NCBI GenBank assembly: GCA_944391365.1
Contig: CALXTH010000080.1
Span: 1-8,699, forward strand
Length of the DNA: 8,699 nt
Direction of reading: 5' to 3'
From: an uncultured Alphaproteobacteria bacterium
Lineage (GTDB): Bacteria; Pseudomonadota; Alphaproteobacteria; RF32; CAG-239
Positions within the stretch are counted from its first letter, which is position 1, and each line of letters begins with the position of its first letter. The translations under genes and the position numbers were made by a program. The notes under the pieces were generated by a model that saw only the letters and a list, made by a program, of their open reading frames with translations, had not been told where the DNA came from and did no database searches. Below are positions 1 through 7,200 of this stretch, one piece after another.

Positions 1-1040
1 AGCCTTCCGCTTTGTTTTTCCTGATGCAGCATGGTCTTTGCCAAAATTTCACAGGCATTTGAAAACAGCTTTTTCATCAAATGATAAGCAGTCTGTTGCT
101 CATTATCTGTATTTTCGTACAACACAAAACGATTCTGATGTTCAATTTGCTTATCATGTGTGGCAACAGTCTCAAGTTCCAGCGAAATCACCATCTGCAA
201 ACGATTTGTCTCCCTGTTTATCGGCTCTGTTTTGGCGCGCAGAACTTTGGGTGACAAAATATAATCGGCTAACTCCATATTGTCGGTAATCAGAAAATGC
301 TCATTGTCGGCAAACCAGTCCTTAATCAGTCGTGCGTATTGCACGGAATGAGACTGATCAAAAAAAGCCATCGGATGAACAAAAACCAAAGCCCTGTCAT
401 CATCTTTTTCAAGAGGTTGAGGCGGCTGAGTCAGAATTTGTTCAGCGGCCGCCTGTGTATTCTCAATTTTTCCAGCCGGAGCAGGGAGGTCGGCTGCCGG
501 TTTGGGTGTTCCGCTGAATAAAACTTCTTTCTGAGCCAGTTCGGCTTGCTGACGTTTTTCTTCTTCCTGCCGGCGCTCTTCCAGTTCTTCTGAAATTTCT
601 TCGGAAAGTTCGGCTGTTTTGAGAGGTGTTTCATCAACCAGGACTTCCTGTTGGGACAAACGCATCAAAGTGGCATCAACAGCTTTTTCAACATTTTTCG
701 GACTGACATAAGCCGTCATTTCGGCACAAAGACGGTCACCTTCTGTTGATGATCTGACATCCATATCTTCAAGATACTCATCAACAACACTGTAAACCAG
801 AACATTAAAATCGTGCATATCAAGCTGTTCGCGGTATTGTTGCAGCATTTCCAAATTGCTGACCGCCATAAAAGCCGCTTTGTCGACAGCTTTAACCCTG
901 GCCGAAGCCTTTGATACGTCCTCGGAAACCACCTCGCAAGCCTGTCCGTTGACTTTTATCAATGTCCCGGCACACGCAGCCTGCATCCCGAAAGCGCCAA
1001 AAAACATAACCAGGCCGATATATTTAAACCAAATACTCAT
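1..1040 (-). CDS. Secreted periplasmic protein with FlgT_N-like N-terminal domain (3' end outside window)
   Basis: An open frame runs from the ATG at 1040 to the left edge, giving 346 codons with no stop. An in-frame TAG lies eight codons upstream and no other ATG intervenes, so this start is secure although the ribosome site (CAGAG) is poor. Residues 1-24 look like a signal peptide: a lysine at 6, a hydrophobic stretch, and an Ala-Cys-Ala site before Gly25. The cysteine at 23 lacks a proper lipobox, so a lipoprotein is less likely. Residues 26-125 (repeated Ala positions around 45-60, then a strand-rich end) resemble the FlgT_N/LPP20 type of domain. Residues 144-172 are a charged Glu/Arg/Gln helix, 176-212 a Pro/Ala linker, and 216-340 a second alpha/beta domain that recalls the TolB-N/CsgG/FlgT-middle fold (motif LADYIL at 257-262). 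The family names rest on pattern resemblance only. A periplasmic envelope or flagellar-assembly accessory role is inferred; no flagellar gene is visible. Confidence 0.8.
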   Translation of the reverse strand, partial: MSIWFKYIGLVMFFGAFGMQAACAGTLIKVNGQACEVVSEDVSKASARVKAVDKAAFMAVSNLEMLQQYREQLDMHDFNVLVYSVVDEYLEDMDVRSSTEGDRLCAEMTAYVSPKNVEKAVDATLMRLSQQEVLVDETPLKTAELSEEISEELEERRQEEEKRQQAELAQKEVLFSGTPKPAADLPAPAGKIENTQAAAEQILTQPPQPLEKDDDRALVFVHPMAFFDQSHSVQYARLIKDWFADNEHFLITDNMELADYILSPKVLRAKTEPINRETNRLQMVISLELETVATHDKQIEHQNRFVLYENTDNEQQTAYHLMKKLFSNACEILAKTMLHQEKQSGR

Positions 1041-1048
1041 CTCTGAAC

Positions 1049-1054
1049 AGTATA
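1049..1054 (-). promoter_or_regulatory. Possible -10 box for the secreted-protein gene
   Basis: The minus strand reads TATACT eight bases before the ATG at 1040. No TTGACA-like hexamer lies 16-18 bases upstream of it (AATGCG at 17). If real, transcription would begin almost at the start codon. A weaker alternative is TTATGA with TATCAT, 17 bp apart, further upstream in the same region. Confidence 0.2.
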
Positions 1055-1101
1055 AAGAAAACTAAACAAATCGCATTAATCTTTTTTGAGTTATTCACTC
1101 A

Positions 1102-1129
1102 TTGCCTTTTGGTATTTTTATGATAAAGT
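1102..1129 (+). promoter_or_regulatory. Weak candidate promoter for the DUF1294 gene
   Basis: TTGCCT at 1102-1107 and TAAAGT at 1124-1129 are separated by 16 bases, each matching four of six consensus bases, and sit about 30 bases before the DUF1294 start. A 5-bp inverted repeat, TGAGT-TATTC-ACTCA at 1087-1101, lies just upstream in this divergent region. Both are only suggestive. Confidence 0.25.
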
Positions 1130-1160
1130 AAGAACATATTTTTCATAAAGGAAGACAATA

Positions 1161-1598
1161 ATGGTTATTACGTTTGCCTCAGTTCTGATTGGTTTGCTTG
1201 TTTTTATCCGCCCTTTGCAGCGCAACGGGTTTTACATTTTGCATTGCGCGCTGGTTATTTTATCTGCCTGGTACATAGAAAACCATTATTTCCGGGCTTC
1301 GGCTTTTGGGTACAAAACTTTTTTGCTGTTTATTGTCTTTCAGTTTATTTCAATCAATCTGATAACAATTCTGGCTTATTGGAAAGACAAACGGGCGGCT
1401 GTTCGCGGAGAGTGGCGCATTCCGGAAGCTCAACTGCACACGCTTGAGTTCTTGGGCGGATGGAGCGGTGCTTTGCTGGCTCAGAAAATTTTCCATCATA
1501 AAAACAAAAAGCGCAGCTATCAGGCCATGTTCTGGGTTGTTTTGTTCTTGCAGATAGCCGCCGTTATTGGCATTCTGCGCTTTTTGCACTTTATCTGA
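1161..1598 (+). CDS. DUF1294 family small integral membrane protein
   Basis: This 145-residue protein carries the DUF1294 signature in its second half: YWKDK (73-77), GEWRIPE (83-89), LH at 92-93, LGGW at 98-101, AQ at 107-108, HHKNKK at 112-117 and FW at 124-125. Hydrophobic segments at about 2-16, 23-39, 50-73 and 122-143 place it in the inner membrane with the conserved charged loop between the last two. The length suits a DUF1294 domain preceded by extra N-terminal membrane segments. The start is supported by AAAGGAAG at 1147-1154, with six bases before the ATG. It is transcribed alone, divergent from the secreted-protein gene and convergent with the 801-residue gene. After its stop only a small hairpin (1628-1641, TGCCAC-TT-GTGGCA) without a good T run is seen. 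The biochemical function of the family is not known to me. Confidence 0.93.
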   Translation: MVITFASVLIGLLVFIRPLQRNGFYILHCALVILSAWYIENHYFRASAFGYKTFLLFIVFQFISINLITILAYWKDKRAAVRGEWRIPEAQLHTLEFLGGWSGALLAQKIFHHKNKKRSYQAMFWVVLFLQIAAVIGILRFLHFI

Positions 1599-1656
1599 AT
1601 ATTTTTCAGCCTGTTGAGAATGACAGCTGCCACTTGTGGCAACACCACTTTTGAAT

Positions 1657-1698
1657 AAAAAAGCAGCAAAGCAGATGTCTTCACTGCATCTGCTTTGC
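1657..1698 (-). terminator. Intrinsic terminator of the 801-residue protein gene
   Basis: A perfect 12-bp stem, GCAAAGCAGATG at 1666-1677 pairing with CATCTGCTTTGC at 1687-1698, has a 9-base loop. Reading on the minus strand it is followed by TGC and six T (1657-1662). There is no T run on the plus strand side, so it serves the minus-strand gene ending at 1727. Confidence 0.9.
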
Positions 1699-1701
1699 CT
1701 G

Positions 1702-1730
1702 TTAAACCCGGAGTGATTAGAGGGGTTTAA
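1702..1730 (-). other. Second inverted repeat overlapping the stop codon of the 801-residue protein
   Basis: TTAAACCC at 1702-1709 pairs perfectly with GGGTTTAA at 1723-1730, with 13 bases between. The right arm contains the TAA stop codon (minus strand 1729-1727). It lies three bases before the terminator stem, so two hairpins stand in series at the 3' end of the transcript. It may protect the 3' end; that is inference. Confidence 0.5.
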
Positions 1731-4132
1731 TTCTTTGAATTGCCGCTTCTTGACTGAATCAGCTGCTGAATATTGTCAAAATTACGGGCGCCGTCTTTGA
1801 CATTTTCAACTTTCATCGGTTGATCTTCAGGGCAACTGTTAATTTTATTGACATAGCTCTGAAGTTCCTCATTCAATTCGTCAAGTTTTGTGCTGTTGGA
1901 CTTGTGCTGATCATAATAACGACCGTCTTCTTTCTGAACGGCGCCTTCTGCGGCATGGGTATTCATGGCTTCTTTGGCATTATCATAATCATGAACACCG
2001 TTGTATAATACTTCGCTCTCCGTTTCAGCCGGTGCAGCCGCCCGGGTTGCAAGGGCAGATGAATCTTTCGCCGTATCATTGATCGGGGAAATATCCGGAC
2101 GAGCCGGTTCCGGAACATCCAGCTTGATTTCCGGAGCCGCAAGTTTGTCTTGCGGAATGAAAGGTGCCCGCAGTTCGGGATCTTTCAAATCTTCTTCCGT
2201 CAGCTCAAGCATCGGTGCTTCTTCAAGCTTCAAAGTCGTCGGAGCTTTAGGTTCTGTTTTCTGAACCGGAGCTTCTTTTTCTACCGGTTTGTGTTCATCG
2301 ACAGGCGGAACATCGACAGGCGGAACATCAACCGGTTCGCAGTCCGGGCACGGATCGCAGCAGTTGTCAATAATGGTTGTATTGGTACTGTTGTCAATAT
2401 GTGTACTGTTGTCAATGCTGTGATCGTTAATGATATTAACTTCATTATGATCCCCGTTAATGACAATGCTCTGTCCGCCCGAGGTTCCCGTAGCAGCCAA
2501 ATCGTTGCTTCCGTCCGTAGGAATACCATGAGTGGAACCGTTTTCAAGGCTGTACATTTCCCGCGCTCCGGCAGAAACGGCAAAAATACCGGCAGCCAGA
2601 GCAAATTTCCCGACCGCTTCTTTAACATTTTTACCATGTTTGACGGCATTAACAACATCAACGCCCTGCTTGCCCATAACAGTTGCAAGCCCGATACCGA
2701 TTTTGCTGTTGGAAATATAACGGGTCAGCGAATCAACATTATTGGCACCGAGACTGTTGGCCACATTATGATAAGCCAGTCCGGCTGCACTGAAACCGGT
2801 CAACATGGCCGATACGGTATAAAGACCGGCCAGGCTGGCATCTCTCTTATGCTGCGCGGCAAACTCCATAAAACCAATGCCGGTTTTGTTGTGAGCCTTG
2901 CCATAAGCCTGCAAATAAGGAGAAACGTTGCGGTTAAAGGTGTAGACTGAATAAATTCCCAAGCCGACGGGACCGGCCGCACCAGCCAGACCGACCAAAG
3001 CCAGATCTGTGGCAACACCGCTGATTCCTTTGACAATATCACGACTGGTTGTATAAGCCTTGCCATATTTTTTGGTCAGTTTGGCATCCAGATTATTCAG
3101 CCGGGTTCTCAAATTCTTCACCGCGGGAATTGCACCGAACTTGCTTTCCAGTTTGTTGGCAAAGCGGGAAATATCCTCATTTCCGGCATTAATCAGGGCA
3201 ATCGCCGTATTATAATCAATGCGTTTCTTGTTCTTTTTGCCTTTGGTGGTAAAATCATTGACCATCTGGCTGAATTCGGCCGCCATTCCTTTAGTATCGC
3301 CGCTTCTGATGTACTGAGAAGCTTTGTCGGCATTCAGGACCTTAAAAGTATTGACATCAATATTGTTTTTAAAGTGCTGACGGAAAACCTCCGGTGTAAT
3401 TTTTTCTTCGGAAGTCAGAAGGTCAGCCATTGTCCGGATACGAGCCTGTTCAACCAGATATGGGTTGACATCGGCCGGCTGGTCGTTCTCATCACGGGCA
3501 TCAATCATATCCAGAGCATCACGGCTCTCGGCAAAGAAATCATCATTTTCGTCCAGAGGATTAACCGAATCAACAATCTTTGACAAATGTTCATAATTGC
3601 GGTTAATCACCTGCGCACTGGCCGGCTGTTCGGCAACGGCATCCTGATAACGTTCCTGTCCGAGAATTTCAATCTGTTCCGGAGCATTGCCGGTTTCTTC
3701 CTTATGTTCTTCATCGCCGGACTGGGAAACATTCTGCTCTTCCTGCTCTGAGGAAGAAACCAAAGGTAAAGAAGCCAGATTTTCTCCAGACAGGGAAGCA
3801 CTCTGCTCTTCCTGCCGGTTGTCCTGTTCAATTTTCAGTTCTGAAATGCGGTCCTCGATTTTGCCCAGAAACTTTTCAAAATCTTCGGTCTTGCGTTTGT
3901 CTTCCGGGGTAAAATTCTTAACGACCGCCGCTGCCGCCATAGCCTCATCAAGGCTCATGCCAAACAAAGAAGTATCAATCTCCTTGATTTTCCGGTCGGC
4001 CATAACTCTCAAACGGGTAAACTCGGCCGTATCCGAAAAGTTTCCCGATAAAGCGTCAAACGCTTCTTTAATCTGTGCGAAGCTCAGATCAGCGCCCGAC
4101 GCAATCAGCTTAACAGCTTCATTAACTTGCAT
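1727..4132 (-). CDS. 801-residue modular protein of unknown function, paralogue of the neighbouring 1105-residue protein
   Basis: I do not recognise a named family. There is no signal peptide. Residues 4-50 form a helical module (EAVKLI...F..IKEAF...LR) that recurs at 307-349 and in the neighbouring protein. Residues 80-225 are acidic, low complexity, with a 23-residue duplication at 107-140. Residues 363-523 are Gly/Ala-rich with hydrophobic segments near 373-397, 432-454, 476-490 and 506-523, suggesting membrane insertion or a buried helical core. Residues 553-590 are an Asn/Asp/Ile/Thr stretch of likely short beta strands, followed by the cluster CCDPCPDC at 591-598; the only other cysteine is at 767. 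A Pro/Val repeat (601-612) leads to EAPMLELTEEDLKDPEL at 638-654, nearly identical in the neighbour. The tail (740-801) is helical and polar. The start has GGAG at 4142-4145, nine bases before the ATG. It has its own promoter and terminator. Confidence 0.93.
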   Translation of the reverse strand: MQVNEAVKLIASGADLSFAQIKEAFDALSGNFSDTAEFTRLRVMADRKIKEIDTSLFGMSLDEAMAAAAVVKNFTPEDKRKTEDFEKFLGKIEDRISELKIEQDNRQEEQSASLSGENLASLPLVSSSEQEEQNVSQSGDEEHKEETGNAPEQIEILGQERYQDAVAEQPASAQVINRNYEHLSKIVDSVNPLDENDDFFAESRDALDMIDARDENDQPADVNPYLVEQARIRTMADLLTSEEKITPEVFRQHFKNNIDVNTFKVLNADKASQYIRSGDTKGMAAEFSQMVNDFTTKGKKNKKRIDYNTAIALINAGNEDISRFANKLESKFGAIPAVKNLRTRLNNLDAKLTKKYGKAYTTSRDIVKGISGVATDLALVGLAGAAGPVGLGIYSVYTFNRNVSPYLQAYGKAHNKTGIGFMEFAAQHKRDASLAGLYTVSAMLTGFSAAGLAYHNVANSLGANNVDSLTRYISNSKIGIGLATVMGKQGVDVVNAVKHGKNVKEAVGKFALAAGIFAVSAGAREMYSLENGSTHGIPTDGSNDLAATGTSGGQSIVINGDHNEVNIINDHSIDNSTHIDNSTNTTIIDNCCDPCPDCEPVDVPPVDVPPVDEHKPVEKEAPVQKTEPKAPTTLKLEEAPMLELTEEDLKDPELRAPFIPQDKLAAPEIKLDVPEPARPDISPINDTAKDSSALATRAAAPAETESEVLYNGVHDYDNAKEAMNTHAAEGAVQKEDGRYYDQHKSNSTKLDELNEELQSYVNKINSCPEDQPMKVENVKDGARNFDNIQQLIQSRSGNSKN
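2296..2325 (-). repeat. 15-bp perfect tandem repeat coding Pro-Val-Asp-Val-Pro units
   Basis: The 15 bases CATCGACAGGCGGAA (plus strand) occur twice back to back, with a degenerate third copy following from 2326. They encode the DVPPVDVPPVD spacer at residues 602-612 of the 801-residue protein, just after the four-cysteine cluster. The exact repetition suggests recent slippage in a linker. Confidence 0.85.
3715..3814 (-). repeat. 69-bp imperfect tandem duplication inside the 801-residue protein gene
   Basis: Segments ending at 3745 and 3814 match over about 30 bases at a period of 69 bases. Both encode QEEQ followed by a Ser/Gly/Glu run (QEEQSASLSGEN at 107-118 and QEEQNVSQSGDE at 130-141). 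The frame is preserved. It lies in the acidic low-complexity region. Confidence 0.75.
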
Positions 4133-4176
4133 ATTTAATCACTCCATAAAATGTTTTAGTTTGTTTAACTGGAATA

Positions 4177-4205
4177 TATATACCACAAAAAAAACACTTT
4201 TGCAA
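4177..4205 (-). promoter_or_regulatory. Sigma70-type promoter of the 801-residue protein gene
   Basis: On the minus strand TTGCAA (4205-4200) and TATATA (4182-4177) are separated by exactly 17 bases, which include a run of eight T. The expected transcript start is near 4170, giving a leader of roughly 40 bases with GGAG before the ATG at 4132. Confidence 0.7.
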
Positions 4206-4208
4206 GAG

Positions 4209-4225
4209 AAAATTTGACAAATTTT
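4209..4225. promoter_or_regulatory. 17-bp perfect palindrome upstream of the -35, candidate operator (copy 1)
   Basis: AAAATTTG-A-CAAATTTT is a perfect inverted repeat with 8-bp arms around one central base. It ends three bases before the -35 box of the 801-residue gene, with its centre about 47 bases before the expected transcript start. The 1105-residue gene carries a very similar palindrome in the same place. Confidence 0.55.
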
Positions 4226-4257
4226 AAATTTTTTCGTTTATTTTGGAGAAAATATGG

Positions 4258-4285
4258 AAAAGCCGGAAAGTGGTTCCCGGCTTTT
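4258..4285 (-). terminator. Intrinsic terminator of the 1105-residue protein gene
   Basis: AAAAGCCGG (4258-4266) pairs with CCGGCTTTT (4277-4285) in a perfect 9-bp stem with a 10-base loop, nine bases after the TAA at 4297-4295. The T run forms the end of the stem, so the structure could work in both directions. It separates the 1105- and 801-residue genes into two transcripts. Confidence 0.8.
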
Positions 4286-4294
4286 CTCTTTGAA

Positions 4295-7200
4295 TTAACG
4301 TCCGTTTCTGGCCGCCATGTTGTCAAAAGCAGCTTTGGCCAAATTGCTTTTTTCGTACAAACCGACTCCGGCAACTTTCTTGTCCACCACTTCTTCAACA
4401 ATAGCGCCTTTGCCATGGCGGAGAATTTCGCGCTCGGCCTTAATTTCTTCTATTGTTGCCGGATTGACTCCTGATTTCTCATAGCGCTCGGCCATTTCCT
4501 TAAATTCCCGGTCAGAAAGGTCAACCATGGATTTGGCATATTTCATCCGGGCTTTGTCCAAAGCTTTCTGAATTTTTTCATCATCGGGGTTCATTTCCGC
4601 TTCATGAAGTTTTTCCTGATATTCATTAAAGCTCTTTTGGGCTTTAAGCTTCATTTTTGTCAGCTTTTTGCTGTCATCGGCATCAGGCGTGCGGGCTTGT
4701 TCCCCTTCATAGGCTTCTGACTTCTCATGAATATCTTTCAGAAAAGCCTCGGCCTCGGCTGTTTTCCCGGCTGCAACCAGCTGACGGTAATGAGCAAAAT
4801 CCTGTTCGGTTTGCTGCTCGACAAATTCAGAACGGGCTTCTGCCGTGCCGCCAAACTCCGAACGGGCAATAATGGCATTCCTTGCCATAATCTCATCAAA
4901 CAAAGCTTTATCAGTCTCTTCAATAAGATCGGCATTAACATGGCGAGCTGTTTCTACCGGCGGAACAACCTTCTCTTCCTCGGGAAGCGGCACCGGCTGA
5001 AGCTCTGGGTCACGCAAATCTTCTTCTGTCAACTCAATCATCGGGGCTTCTTCATAATGTATTTCCTGAGTCTTTACAGCGGCACCGCTTGTGCCGTCAA
5101 CGGTATCATCAGCCGCGTCCGGCGCCTGCCCGGCCATTGACCCGACCCCGAGCGAAACCGCCATACCGGTCATTGAGCCAAGTCCCGCCCCCAGAGAAGC
5201 CTTAAAGGCTTTCCATTTGCTGGCGCCCTGTGTCCGCTGCTTGTTATAAACCGTAGTTGCAACCGAAGCCGCGTTGCCGGCGGCCAACCCCAGACGACTC
5301 AGAAATCTGCCGCTGGAAGCCGTTTGTTTGGCATGCTCAGCCATTTGGGAAAAGTCAAGTTTAGCCAGGTTAGTGGAATTGCCATGAAAATTGGAAGCCA
5401 TTTCTTTGACGGTATCTGTCAGATTTGTCCCGTGTTGAAGCGAATAATCCAGCCCCTGTCCGGCCAGCCCCATTGAGCTCATCCCGTGAGCGGCAATATC
5501 CGCTCCCGCAAAGCCGACGGATAACAGGGCACCGCCGACAGCCAACCCGGTATTGACGGCCTCCTGCGGATGTGCCTTTAAATATCCGAAGAAACTGCGG
5601 TTTTCCATTTTGGCTTTTTTCGCCACGACATTGATTGCCTTATTGGCCTTATAAGCGGCAATCAGGGCAACGCCCGGAGCCCCGACGGTCAGACTGACGG
5701 CTGAAGTCAGGGCAAAGTTTTTGGCAAAACCCCACAGCTTCGGATGAGATTGAGTCAGGCGGCGGTCAAATTCCTTAACTTTGTGCCACATTTTAACAAA
5801 ACCGGATTTTTGAGCCATGCGTTTGTTAATATGCTCGACTGATTTTGTTCGGACATAAAGGGTTGACAAGGCTGTTTTGCCCGTCGTCTTCAAAGGTTCG
5901 GGTTTTGCGATTTTACCTGATTTCACCTGCGCTTCGGTCGGCTGCAAATCCTTAAGCTTTTCAGCGCCTTTGATAATCAGCTGCTTTTCCATATCGGAAA
6001 GCTGGTTCCAGGTTGTGTTCGGGTTAAATTCTTTGCCGTGCTTTTTATAAAAATTGCTGAGATAAGCCTTCTGAACTTCAGTCAACGCAACCGGCGTGTC
6101 ATTAAAATAAGCTGTCTGCGCTTTAAGCCGGGCATCTTGCGCTTTGGCAAAAGCCTGAGCTTTCTGGGCATAAATTTTTGACAGTTCTTCTTTTTCTTTG
6201 GCGGACAGGTTTTCGTCCTGAAGTTTGGCGGCCAGCTCGGCATTTTCGGCATTAAACTGCTGGCTCATCTCTGCAGAAATCAGGTTGGCAACACCCTCCT
6301 GCATTTTGTTATAAACCGTGGCGGCTAGAAGCTGTTTCTGTGCTTCCGGCTCCATAGCCTTGAATTCTTTATCTTTCAGAAGTTCCGTTTGAGCCTCAAT
6401 GACGGCCAGATCCGCCATCTCGCGTTTAAGCTGGGTATTGGTAACCACCCCCAGACTGTCGTCATCATTATTGATGTCCATTTCATCATAAAATTCGGAA
6501 ATCTTCTCAAAACGGGGATCTGTGAGCTTTCCCTCTTCATCGCGGGCAAGCGGGTCATATCCCTCCAACAGCTTTTCCAGTGTCTCAAAATTTTCTTCCA
6601 GCTGTGCCGCAGAGTTAATGGTAATATCTTCCAGTTTATTATCCTGGTCATATTTGGCGTAAAAATCCTGAAGTTTTTTGGTAATATATTGATTACGGGT
6701 CAGTTTATCGGACTGGGCTTCACCATCATTGATTTCTTTCTGAACATCATTGTTGATTTCAGTCCAGGCGCCAAGCTCCGGCGCATTTTCCATTGACGGC
6801 TCAAACTCGGGGTCAGCACCTTCAAGCATTTTCTGCTCAGAGAACATACGCAGGTTTTCAAGCGCCTGATTGGCCGGAGAATTCGGAATACCTTCAGCAG
6901 CGCGCAAAGTGGCATAAACTTCGGCAATCTGTTGGAAATCCAAGCTGTTCAAATCCCCGTTAGCCAGCTGGATTGCTTCTTCAAGCGACATGCTGTGCAA
7001 AGTCTCAGTTTCTTCATCGGACTGGAGGTCGCCGACCTCATTCCTGTCCTGAGCCGGAGTGGCAGCCATATTTCCGTCAGTTATGGGCACCTCTGTCTGG
7101 GCTTGATTGTTTTCAGGAGTATTGGCCTGTACAGTTGTATTTTCATTGACCGGATTCTCCCTGTCCTCAGCTATTGTAACTTCACTTTCCCCGGCAGAAT

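Noticed and set aside
2150..2950. A 266-codon open frame on the plus strand inside the 801-residue gene
   Set aside because: It is antisense to a gene with coherent domains, promoter, ribosome site and terminator; its translation is rich in Arg, Phe, Asn and Cys typical of a shadow frame and has no ribosome site I can support.
3578..3590. TTTGACAAA inside the 801-residue coding region, matching the core of the promoter palindromes
   Set aside because: Only the 9-base core matches; the flanks are not palindromic and it encodes ordinary residues (Leu-Ser-Lys region), so chance is enough.
3687..4217. A 176-codon plus-strand frame with Ser-rich translation
   Set aside because: Antisense shadow of the N-terminal part of the 801-residue gene; it runs through that gene's promoter and shows no family signal.
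6460..6500. EF-hand-like DINNDDDS in the 1105-residue protein
   Set aside because: The last position of the loop is not Glu or Asp and the flanking helices are not convincing; it is probably part of the general acidity.
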